Positions 1-7,524 of a DNA stretch of 8,393 nucleotides are shown here, one piece after another. Each line of letters opens with the position of its first letter. Positions within the stretch are counted from its first letter, which is position 1. The notes under the pieces are model-generated. The model had not been told where the DNA came from. It saw only the letters and a program-made list of their open reading frames with translations, and made no database searches. Origin of the DNA: Pseudomonadota bacterium (GTDB taxonomy: Bacteria; Desulfobacterota; Desulfobulbia; Desulfobulbales; Desulfobulbaceae); NCBI GenBank assembly GCA_009782165.1, contig WQUH01000297.1, positions 1 through 8,393 of the forward strand. The letters run 5' to 3'. Both the position numbers and the translations under genes were made by a program.

Positions 1-10
1 CGGTTGCGCT

Positions 11-793
11 TCATGCCAGCAGGCCGGCGATGAAGGGGCCGACGGCGGCCGGTCCCTGGGCGTCGACCAGTTTGATGGTGGCGGTGCCGATCACCGCCAT
101 GTCGGCCTTGCCCACCAGCATGGCCACATCCTCGCGGCTGCTGATGCCGAATCCAACCGCCAGCGGCAAGGTGGTGGCCTGGCGGCATCGGGCCAGATAT
201 CGCTCCAGGCTGTGGTCAAAGGAGGTCTGCTGACCGGTGACCCCGCGCCGGGCCACGCAGTAGATAAAACCCGCCCCCTGGGCCGCCACCTGGCGCAGCC
301 GTTCATCACTGGAGGTCGGGGTAAAAAACAGGATCGACGCCAGCCCCAAATCCTTGCAGGTTGCCAGATAAGCCGGCCCCTCCTCGGGCGGCAGATCGGG
401 AATAATGGCGCCGCACAGGCCGATGTCGCGGGTCCGGCGAAGAAAGGCGGTCTCGCCGTACTTGAACAGGATGTTGTAATAGGTCATGAACAAAAAACGC
501 ACCTGGGGAAAGGCGGCCGCCATTTCCTGGCCCAGGCGAAGGCATGCCTCCACGGTAATGCCCTGCTCCAGGCTCTGCTGACTGGCCTTGAGAATGACCG
601 GGCCATCGGCAATGGATTCGGAAAAAGGGATCTGCAACTCGATGCAGTCCACGCCCGCCTCCGCCATCTGCCGGATCACCTCGCGGTTGGCCGCCAGCGA
701 GGGATAGCCCACCACCAGATGCGTCATCAGCAGCATCTTCTTTTGTTTCCGTTGCAGCCGTTGTTGCAGCTCCCGCTCCAAATCGTTCCCCAC
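11..793 (-). CDS. trpA: Tryptophan synthase alpha subunit
   Basis: This is the 260-residue alpha subunit of tryptophan synthase, close to the usual length. It cleaves indole-3-glycerol phosphate to glyceraldehyde-3-phosphate and indole, and the indole is channelled to TrpB. Visible TIM-barrel landmarks are the catalytic Glu52 (in IELQIPF), the catalytic Asp63 (in ADGP), PDLPPEE at 132-138, RRGVTG at 182-187 and the phosphate-binding GFGISS (214-219) and GTATIK (236-241). The start is a GTG: an AGAGGTG Shine-Dalgarno sequence at 798-804 lies about six nt before it, and no in-frame ATG occurs until residue 20. It follows trpB by 43 nt on the same strand, so the two are almost certainly co-transcribed. 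Odd points: the family motif LGxPFSDPxADGP reads LQIPFSESIADGP here, so Gly, Asp and Pro are replaced by Gln, Glu and Ser. The stop codon is ten bases from the window edge, so any further trp genes on the left cannot be seen. Confidence 0.96.
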   Translation of the reverse strand: MGNDLERELQQRLQRKQKKMLLMTHLVVGYPSLAANREVIRQMAEAGVDCIELQIPFSESIADGPVILKASQQSLEQGITVEACLRLGQEMAAAFPQVRFLFMTYYNILFKYGETAFLRRTRDIGLCGAIIPDLPPEEGPAYLATCKDLGLASILFFTPTSSDERLRQVAAQGAGFIYCVARRGVTGQQTSFDHSLERYLARCRQATTLPLAVGFGISSREDVAMLVGKADMAVIGTATIKLVDAQGPAAVGPFIAGLLA

Positions 794-797
794 ATCG

Positions 798-804
798 CAC
801 CTCT
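798..804 (-). promoter_or_regulatory. Ribosome binding site of trpA (fixes a GTG start)
   Basis: Read on the minus strand this is AGAGGTG, with about six nt between the GAGG core and the GTG at 793. It is the main reason for choosing this non-ATG start, because the next in-frame ATG would remove 19 residues. Confidence 0.6.
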
Positions 805-836
805 ATTTGAAAAAAACGTCCGGCAAGAGCCGCCGT

Positions 837-2075
837 TCAGATGACCGTGTATGCCTCTGCCCGCTTGACAATGAAGGCCTTCCACGAAGGATCGTCAAAG
901 GCGTGGGCAATGGTGAAAATATCCTTGTCGCCGCGGCCGGACATATTGATGATAATCGCCTGGTCCGGCGACATGGCCGGAGCCTCCTTGAAGGCCTGGA
1001 CAAAGGCGTGCGCCGATTCCATGGCCGGAATGATGCCCTCGGTGCGCATGGTCAGGCTCAGGGCCTCGATCACCTCGCGGTCGGTGGCGGAGACAAAGCG
1101 TACCCTGCCCCTGTCCCCGAGATCGGCCAGAATCGGCGACACTCCCACATAGTCGAGACCGGCGGCAATGGAGTGGGTGTCGAGCATCTGCCCTTCCGGA
1201 TTCTGGAGAAACATGGACTTGTATCCCTGGGCCACGCCGGGGCTGGCGTTGCTGCCTTCCACCATCCGGGCCGCGTGCCTGCCGGTGGCGATCCCCTGCC
1301 CGCCCGCTTCCACCCCGACCAGCTCCACACCGGGATCGTCGAGGAATCCCTGGAAAATGCCCATGGCGTTGGAGCCGCCGCCGACGCAGGCATAGACCCG
1401 ATCCGGCAGGCGGCCATGCTGTTTGAGGATCTGCTGCCGCGCCTCCTGGCCGATAATCGACTGGAACCAGGCCACCATCTCGGGAAAGGGGTGGGGGCCG
1501 CAGACCGTGCCGATGACATAGTGGGTGTCGTCCATCGAGGCGACCCAATCGCGGAAGGCCTCGTTCATGGCGTCCTTGAGGGTGCGGCTGCCGTCGATGA
1601 CCGGCACCACGGTGGCGCCCAGCTTTTCCATCCAGAACACATTGGGCCGCTGGCGGGCCACATCTTCCTCGCCCATGTAGATGGTGCAGGCAAAACCGAA
1701 CCGGGCGGCCATGGTGGCGGTGGCCACGCCGTGCTGACCGGCGCCGGTCTCGGCGATCACCCGTTTCTTGCCCATCCGCCGGACCAGCAAGCCCTGGCCC
1801 ATGACGTTGTTGGCCTTATGGGCGCCGGTATGGTTGAGATCCTCCCGCTTGATGAAGATCCTGGCCCCGCCGAAATGACGGGTGAGATTCTCCGCAAAGG
1901 TGAGCGGCGTGGGCCGGCAGGAATAGTTGCCCATCAATTCGACATATTCCTGCCAAAACGACGCATCGCCGCGCGCCTGTTCGTAGGCCCTGTTCAAATC
2001 GGCAAAGGTCGCATGGAGGACTTCCGGGATGAAGGCCCCGCCCCAGGGTCCATAGTATCCTTTTTTCATTGGCAT
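837..2075 (-). CDS. trpB: Tryptophan synthase beta subunit
   Basis: This is the PLP-dependent beta subunit, which condenses indole with L-serine to give tryptophan. Numbered from the first Met (412 residues), the PLP Schiff-base lysine is Lys87 in HTGAHKANN, the catalytic glutamate is Glu109 in AETGAGQHG, the phosphate-binding loop GGGSNA is at 232-237, the closing aspartate is in GLDYVG (Asp308), and the serine facing the pyridine nitrogen is in SGRGDKD (Ser379). It is a TrpB1-type protein paired with a trpA just downstream. A second in-frame ATG at 2069 gives MKKGYYG, which resembles usual TrpB N-termini and has a weak GGA six nt upstream, so the true start may be there. Compared with enteric TrpB, the segment after the closing aspartate reads DYVGVSPILAD instead of the common DYPGVGPEHA type, and the C-terminus is about 15 residues longer. 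Confidence 0.97.
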   Translation of the reverse strand: MPMKKGYYGPWGGAFIPEVLHATFADLNRAYEQARGDASFWQEYVELMGNYSCRPTPLTFAENLTRHFGGARIFIKREDLNHTGAHKANNVMGQGLLVRRMGKKRVIAETGAGQHGVATATMAARFGFACTIYMGEEDVARQRPNVFWMEKLGATVVPVIDGSRTLKDAMNEAFRDWVASMDDTHYVIGTVCGPHPFPEMVAWFQSIIGQEARQQILKQHGRLPDRVYACVGGGSNAMGIFQGFLDDPGVELVGVEAGGQGIATGRHAARMVEGSNASPGVAQGYKSMFLQNPEGQMLDTHSIAAGLDYVGVSPILADLGDRGRVRFVSATDREVIEALSLTMRTEGIIPAMESAHAFVQAFKEAPAMSPDQAIIINMSGRGDKDIFTIAHAFDDPSWKAFIVKRAEAYTVI

Positions 2076-2105
2076 TCCATTGGTGCGATGATCTGCAAGC
2101 TCGAA

Positions 2106-2130
2106 CCGGATGCGGCCAGGCCGCTTCCGG
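2106..2130 (-). promoter_or_regulatory. Hairpin in the leader of trpB
   Basis: In the 144-nt gap between the 530-residue gene and trpB, two 10-nt arms (2106-2115 and 2121-2130) are complementary at nine of ten positions around a five-nt loop (CCAGG on the plus strand). There is no T-tract after it on either strand, so it is not a normal intrinsic terminator. On the minus strand it lies between an AT-rich stretch around 2133-2150, which includes TATACA and could hold a -10 box, and the trpB start. I found no matching -35 box and no run of Trp codons, so a classical trp attenuator with leader peptide is not supported. It could be an operator, an RNA structure or chance in GC-rich DNA. Confidence 0.25.
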
Positions 2131-2219
2131 CGGGATAAATTGTGTATACTAGCACGTCGCCGCGCGCTCCGCAGTTTTTACTTGAGCCTTGCCGGCAAAA
2201 ACCTGTTTCGCTCCGGCCC

Positions 2220-3812
2220 TCAATCCAACTGCCGGCGGCAGGCTTCGGCAAAATCTTCGGGATAATGCCCGAGAATAGCTCTGCCCTGGGCCTCGCTGAA
2301 GGCCCCCATCGACCAGGGCAGTTTGGGCAGAAAGGCGTACAGCAGCCGCTGGCCGTTGGCCGTGCCAAGCCGTTTGGCGTATTCGATCGAGGTCACCAGG
2401 GTGGCGCCCAGGCGGGCCAAGACCTGTTGAGCCGTCAATATCCCCAGGTCGAGCGAGGCGCGCACCGCCCTATCCGCCTCCACCACATTCCCCACCGGCC
2501 CGCCGGTCCAGTCGGCCTTGACCAGCAGTTGCAGTTCCCACTGGGAAACCTGGGCCTTGGGCACGAAGAGCATAACCCGCTCGTCCTCCCAGACCACGAG
2601 CGAGCGCGGGCCAGCGCCGCCATCGGTGCGGCTGTTGTTGGCAATGGCCAGCAGATAGTCGGCAAAAAAATCGGACTGATAGTCCGCCCGATAACGGGCG
2701 ACCACATCGGCGACCAGATCGCCGCAACAGTAGGCGGGGAAGGGAGCACCGTCCGTGGCCTCGACCCACTGGGGCGCCAGGGCATACTGCTGGTGGATCA
2801 TCTGGTGCGAGGCGTGCAGCCGAAAGCCGGATCCGGAAAAATCGTAGCCGAAATTCCAGCCCCACAGGGTGGCGAAGGCCTCCAGTTCGGCGTTGTTGTC
2901 GGCCAGCCGGGCAACAATCGCCTGCCGGAGCGACTCCAGCTCCGCGCCGCTGAGCCGCCGGCGGCGCAGATCCGGCGCTATGCCCAGATGGCCGGCCAGG
3001 ACCATGAACACCCGCTGATAGTAGAGATGCCGCAAGCCGGTCATGTCCTCTTCAGACAGATCGGCAATGCGGTAGCGAATGGCGGCTGGAGCGAAATTGG
3101 CGGCATAGTGTCCCCACGGGATATAGGAGTTGCCGCGCAGATATTCAAATATTTCGGTGGCGTTGTGGCGATAGTCGCCAACAATTTCGCTGTCGCCCTG
3201 CACCCCTGGCCGCAGCACCATGATTTCTTTGTAATTGTCGGGGAGATGGGGATTGTTGGCAATGGTTTCAAACAATTCAAAATTGTCGATCTCGGCGCGG
3301 ATGCGTCCATGTTCCTCGCGATAGCGCAAGCCCGCGGGTGCGCCGTCGGCGGCGGGGACGAAACGGCAGCAGGAATGGGCCAGCCAGATCAATTCCTCGG
3401 GATCGGTGGAGGAGGCGGCCAACTGGTAGCGCAGCGGCAGCGGCAGCCCGGTGACGATTTCCCGTATTGCGGCGTCAGCACAATGGTGGCCGAGCAGCCC
3501 CCGCAGCGAGACCGGCGGCGGCGGCGCAATGCGGATCGAGGCCGGATTGGCGGCCCGGCCCGCGGCCCAGCCGGAATCGATATAGGTGCAGCCGCGGAAA
3601 GGCAGCGGATTGGGGATCTCGTAAATCGTCCTGGCCGCAGTCACGGCCACGTCATGCGCGGGGAAATTGGCGCTGTTGGCCACCTCGGCGCCATCGGCCA
3701 GTTGTCCGAGACTCTGGCGGCAATCGTGTTCGCGCAGGTTGGCCACCGTATAGGACGGGGCATGGCGGCCGACCCGAAAACGGCCGCCCGGTTGGATCGA
3801 TGTGTTCAGCAT
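2220..3812 (-). CDS. Uncharacterised 530-residue protein, possibly GalT/HIT-fold related
   Basis: I do not recognise a named family. It is a soluble-looking protein with no signal peptide or membrane segment. The C-terminal half resembles, by eye, galactose-1-phosphate uridylyltransferase. A histidine cluster, HASHQMIHQ (333-341), follows WNFGYDFSGSG, as HPHGQIWA follows its Gly/Ser-rich strand in GalT. About 80 residues later comes VMLFVPKAQVSQWELQLL (413-430), which recalls GalT VVPYWAAWPFETLLLPK in position and pattern. The exact HxHxQ catalytic motif is absent; His333, His336 and His340 are the candidates. The N-terminal half has conserved-looking stretches (NNPHLPDNYKEIMVLRPG, GNSYIPWGHYAANF) and Cys pairs at 148-149 and 362-363. 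The ATG at 3812 has only a weak GAGA-like Shine-Dalgarno. The gene lies 36 nt after the DinB-like gene, suggesting co-transcription. That it is a real gene is secure from its length and normal amino-acid composition; its function is not. Confidence 0.85.
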   Translation of the reverse strand: MLNTSIQPGGRFRVGRHAPSYTVANLREHDCRQSLGQLADGAEVANSANFPAHDVAVTAARTIYEIPNPLPFRGCTYIDSGWAAGRAANPASIRIAPPPPVSLRGLLGHHCADAAIREIVTGLPLPLRYQLAASSTDPEELIWLAHSCCRFVPAADGAPAGLRYREEHGRIRAEIDNFELFETIANNPHLPDNYKEIMVLRPGVQGDSEIVGDYRHNATEIFEYLRGNSYIPWGHYAANFAPAAIRYRIADLSEEDMTGLRHLYYQRVFMVLAGHLGIAPDLRRRRLSGAELESLRQAIVARLADNNAELEAFATLWGWNFGYDFSGSGFRLHASHQMIHQQYALAPQWVEATDGAPFPAYCCGDLVADVVARYRADYQSDFFADYLLAIANNSRTDGGAGPRSLVVWEDERVMLFVPKAQVSQWELQLLVKADWTGGPVGNVVEADRAVRASLDLGILTAQQVLARLGATLVTSIEYAKRLGTANGQRLLYAFLPKLPWSMGAFSEAQGRAILGHYPEDFAEACRRQLD

Positions 3813-3848
3813 AGCTGTCTCGCGCGTCTGATGACGGCCAAATTCTGG

Positions 3849-4391
3849 TTAATAAATCCCCTTGCATCCATGGTCGCGCAGGGCAGTGTCGAGGATGCCG
3901 AAATGGTAAAAGGGGTGGGCGGCCAGCATGGACAGGGCCAGGGCATGGGTACAGTCTTCTTTGGACGGGGCGCTGTGGCCCGCAGGTGTGCCGCCAGGCG
4001 CGGCGGGGCGCATGCTGTGCATTTTCCGGCTGCTGTAGCCCGCATTGATGTCGCCGAGCGCGGCATCGGTCAGGCCGTCGATATAGGCGTCGGCCTTGGC
4101 CTTCATGGTCTGCATATAGGCGCGCATGGCGGTTTTATCCATCATGGCGTCGGCATCGAACGCAAAGGCCAGGATATTGTCCGCCCTGCAAGGGTAAGGG
4201 GTGGGCCCCTGGCCCTCTTGCAGCACGAGATGATCGATGCTGCCGTACACATGCACAATGTGCTGCCAGAGCGGCCAGGGGCCGAACCGTTTCACCCACA
4301 GCTCGTCCGGGCACTGGTCGACGAATTGCAGATACAAGTGGTGGGTGCGCGCGAAATTGGCGGCGAGTTGGCTGACAATGCGTTTGGACAT
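3849..4391 (-). CDS. DinB/YfiT-like four-helix protein, putative metal-dependent
   Basis: This 180-residue protein has the pattern of the DinB/YfiT-like superfamily, four-helix bundles that often bind a divalent metal through three histidines. The candidate triad is His47 in HIVHVYGSIDH (helix 2) with His159 and His163 in HPFYH near the C-terminus, an HxxxH pair as in the family. Known members include thiol-dependent transferases and DNA-damage-induced proteins, but many have no assigned role, and this sequence does not show which reaction it performs. The start at 4391 (MSKRIVSQ) is preferred because a GGAGG at 4396-4400 lies four nt upstream. The longer GTG start at 4406 would place that GGAGG inside the coding sequence. 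It is the first gene of the minus-strand group, divergent from sdhC, with the 530-residue gene 36 nt downstream. Confidence 0.8.
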   Translation of the reverse strand: MSKRIVSQLAANFARTHHLYLQFVDQCPDELWVKRFGPWPLWQHIVHVYGSIDHLVLQEGQGPTPYPCRADNILAFAFDADAMMDKTAMRAYMQTMKAKADAYIDGLTDAALGDINAGYSSRKMHSMRPAAPGGTPAGHSAPSKEDCTHALALSMLAAHPFYHFGILDTALRDHGCKGIY

Positions 4392-4395
4392 GGAA

Positions 4396-4400
4396 CCTCC
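4396..4400 (-). promoter_or_regulatory. Ribosome binding site of the DinB-like gene
   Basis: This is a full GGAGG on the minus strand, four nt before the ATG at 4391. It decides the start against an upstream in-frame GTG at 4406, and it is the strongest Shine-Dalgarno sequence in the window. Confidence 0.65.
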
Positions 4401-4632
4401 CGGCACGGCTCACGGATACAGGAAGACGAGACAGCGCAACCGACGTCGCCATCGTCGCCGACCCGAAAGCTGTTTTTTTAGCACACCCCGCTCGTTTTGC
4501 CTATGGTTTCAGAAAAGTTCACCAACCCGGAAGATAGGAAAAATTCCAGTGACTCAGATGTTGAACAGCGCAACGGATCAGCCATGACCGCAGACCGGAT
4601 CATCCCGGACCAACAGGGCCTGTGTTTTTTAC

Positions 4633-4660
4633 TTGACAGGACGGACAGCAGGTTGGTAAT
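4633..4660 (+). promoter_or_regulatory. Candidate sigma-70-type promoter for sdhCAB
   Basis: A perfect -35 consensus TTGACA sits at 4633-4638. The best -10 is GGTAAT at 4655-4660 (four of six matches, 16-nt spacer), which lacks the important second-position A. The -10 is therefore weak, and the promoter may need an activator or use another sigma factor. It would give a 5' leader of about 90 nt before sdhC. Confidence 0.4.
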
Positions 4661-4676
4661 GAATCATCATTCACTT

Positions 4677-4696
4677 TTGGTTACAGAGTATACCAA
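4677..4696 (+). promoter_or_regulatory. Inverted repeat in the sdhC leader
   Basis: TTGGTTAC (4677-4684) is complementary to GTA-ACCAA at 4688-4696 if one T (4691) is looped out, around a three-nt centre AGA. A second, smaller dyad, AATGA-N4-TCATT at 4658-4671, overlaps the presumed start region of the sdh transcript. Either could be an operator for a dimeric regulator or part of an RNA leader structure; no T-tract follows, so it is not a terminator. Confidence 0.3.
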
Positions 4697-4715
4697 TCCA
4701 GTTTTACCAGTCGTA

Positions 4716-4740
4716 TCAACGACTTCTCTCTTTTTAACTC
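4716..4740 (+). promoter_or_regulatory. sdh leader element, copy 1 (before sdhC)
   Basis: This 25-nt stretch reads TCAAC, three nt, TTCTC, then a pyrimidine run ending TTTTTAACTC. Nearly the same arrangement occurs before sdhA (5487-5512), and its last nine bases recur in variant form before sdhB (7498-7506). The AACTC ends 19 nt before the ATG. It lies just upstream of a weak Shine-Dalgarno region (GGGAACGG at 4747-4754). A translational or RNA-processing role is inferred only from the repeated position. Confidence 0.4.
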
Positions 4741-4759
4741 TCACTCGGGAACGGTAATC

Positions 4760-5416
4760 ATGTCGTGGTTCATTCAAACTTTTCGATCTTCACTGGGCAA
4801 AAAGTACATCATGGCTTTTACTGGGTTTATGCTGGGCGGGTTTCTCCTGGTCCATACCATAGGCAACAGTACAATTTTCTGGGGGAGAGGCGCGTTTAAT
4901 GCCTACGCGCATCATCTGCACTCGTTAGGCATTTTTGTCCCCATCTTTGAAATCGGGCTGTTGGCCATTTTCCTCCTGCACGTCATCACCGGCGTTATCC
5001 TCTTCCTGGAAAACCGCAAGGCCCGGGGCGGCAAATACGCGGTGGAGACCAATGCGGGCGGCCGCACCATCGGCTCCAAAACCATGCCGTACACCGGCGT
5101 CGCCATCTTCATCTTCATCCTCATCCATCTCGCCAATTTCCATTTTCCCGAGAAAACGGCGGTAAAAACCATCGCGGACTTTGTCACGCAGGTGCTCAAC
5201 AACCCCTTCTTTACCCTGGTGTACACGGCCGGCATCTGCCTCTTGTTTATCCATCTCAGCCATGGATTCTGGTCGCTGCTTCAGACCTTCGGCATCACTC
5301 ATCCGAAATACGACTACCCGCTGCGCGTTGTCGCATGGGCGCTGGCAGGCATCATGGGCTGTGTGTTTCTGCTGATCACGTTCCTTATCGTCATCTCACG
5401 GAATCAATTGCTCTGA
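4760..5416 (+). CDS. sdhC: Succinate dehydrogenase/fumarate reductase cytochrome b subunit (five helices, di-haem)
   Basis: This 218-residue membrane subunit anchors the complex and passes electrons between SdhB and quinone through two b haems. Five hydrophobic segments lie at about 14-36, 60-84, 111-128, 148-172 and 188-213. The four presumed haem ligands are His32 (VHTIGN), His74 (LLHVITG), His123 (LIHLANF) and His165 (FIHLSHG). Their spacings of 42, 49 and 42 match those of Wolinella FrdC and Bacillus SdhC. This places it in the single-subunit b558 family, normally menaquinone-linked. The residue two before the last haem ligand, Glu180 in Wolinella FrdC, is Phe163 here. The start fits the N-termini of this family, although the ribosome binding site (GGGAACGG) is weak. 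It is the first gene of sdhCAB, with sdhA 114 nt downstream. Whether the enzyme works mainly as a dehydrogenase or a reductase cannot be read from the sequence. Confidence 0.96.
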   Translation: MSWFIQTFRSSLGKKYIMAFTGFMLGGFLLVHTIGNSTIFWGRGAFNAYAHHLHSLGIFVPIFEIGLLAIFLLHVITGVILFLENRKARGGKYAVETNAGGRTIGSKTMPYTGVAIFIFILIHLANFHFPEKTAVKTIADFVTQVLNNPFFTLVYTAGICLLFIHLSHGFWSLLQTFGITHPKYDYPLRVVAWALAGIMGCVFLLITFLIVISRNQLL

Positions 5417-5467
5417 TACTGTACGGTTTACACGAGACGACAGATGATTCCTCCCCAGCGCCGCTGT

Positions 5468-5477
5468 TGCCCGGGCA
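5468..5477. repeat. Perfect 10-bp palindrome in the sdhC-sdhA gap
   Basis: TGCCCGGGCA is identical to its reverse complement and lies 19 nt upstream of the AT-rich sdh leader element before sdhA. It could be a protein-binding site, but a GC-rich palindrome of this length can also arise by chance. Confidence 0.25.
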
Positions 5478-5486
5478 GGCATTATC

Positions 5487-5512
5487 TCAACAGATTCTCC
5501 TCCTTTTAACTC
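5487..5512 (+). promoter_or_regulatory. sdh leader element, copy 2 (before sdhA)
   Basis: It reads TCAAC, three nt, TTCTC, CTCC, TTTTAACTC, and so matches the stretch before sdhC in order and almost in spacing (26 against 25 nt). It ends 18 nt before the sdhA ATG. The following bases hold a purine run (AAAAAGAAACG) instead of a clear Shine-Dalgarno sequence. Function is unknown; position and repetition are the only evidence. Confidence 0.4.
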
Positions 5513-5530
5513 CAGCAAAAAGAAACGACT

Positions 5531-7456
<1,926 letters not shown>

Positions 7457-7497
7457 TGCAGAGTTGTACACTTGTATAAACGGGTTCGTTACTGCAA

Positions 7498-7506
7498 TTT
7501 AAACTC
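7498..7506 (+). promoter_or_regulatory. sdh leader element, short variant (before sdhB)
   Basis: TTTAAACTC ends 18 nt before the sdhB ATG, the same distance as the TTTTAACTC before sdhA. The upstream TCAAC and TTCTC parts of the other two copies are not clearly present. GAACGG follows at 7517-7522, as it does before sdhC at 4749-4754. This is the weakest copy. Confidence 0.3.
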
Positions 7507-7524
7507 CAAAGTAGAAGAACGGAT

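Larger units (their letters stand above)
4392..4759. other. Divergent intergenic region between the DinB-like gene and sdhC
   Basis: These 368 nt separate the two transcription directions and must hold both control regions. The half near sdhC (about 4620-4759) is clearly more AT-rich than the flanking genes and carries a TTGACA box, two short dyads and the sdh leader element listed separately. The half near the DinB-like gene has no convincing minus-strand promoter that I could find; TTGGTG with TAGGCA around 4500-4530 is the best but weak. A plus-strand open frame of 86 codons (4497-4757) begins with TTG, lacks a ribosome binding site and covers the promoter, so I do not call it a gene. Confidence 0.7.

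Noticed and set aside
807..2138. A 443-codon plus-strand open frame opposite trpB
   Set aside because: TrpB is certain on the minus strand. The antisense translation shows no family resemblance.
2066..2368. A 100-codon minus-strand frame whose TGA overlaps a possible trpB ATG (ATGA)
   Set aside because: It suggested a leader peptide coupled to trpB. But it runs over the 3' end of the 530-residue gene in another frame, is Pro/Ser/Gly/Arg-rich and has no Trp-codon run, so the overlap is probably chance.
2142..4481. A 779-codon plus-strand open frame
   Set aside because: It lies entirely opposite the 530-residue gene and the DinB-like gene. Its translation is rich in Gly, Ala, Arg and Gln with no recognisable motif, as expected for the antisense of GC-rich coding DNA.
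4431..4574. Direct repeat ACAGCGCAAC at 4431-4440 and 4565-4574
   Set aside because: It has only two copies of ten bases, with no further similarity around them and no link to a gene start.
4497..4757. An 86-codon open frame ending two nt before the sdhC start
   Set aside because: The tight junction looked like translational coupling. However, the frame begins with TTG, has no ribosome binding site, starts upstream of the likely sdh promoter and has no recognisable sequence.
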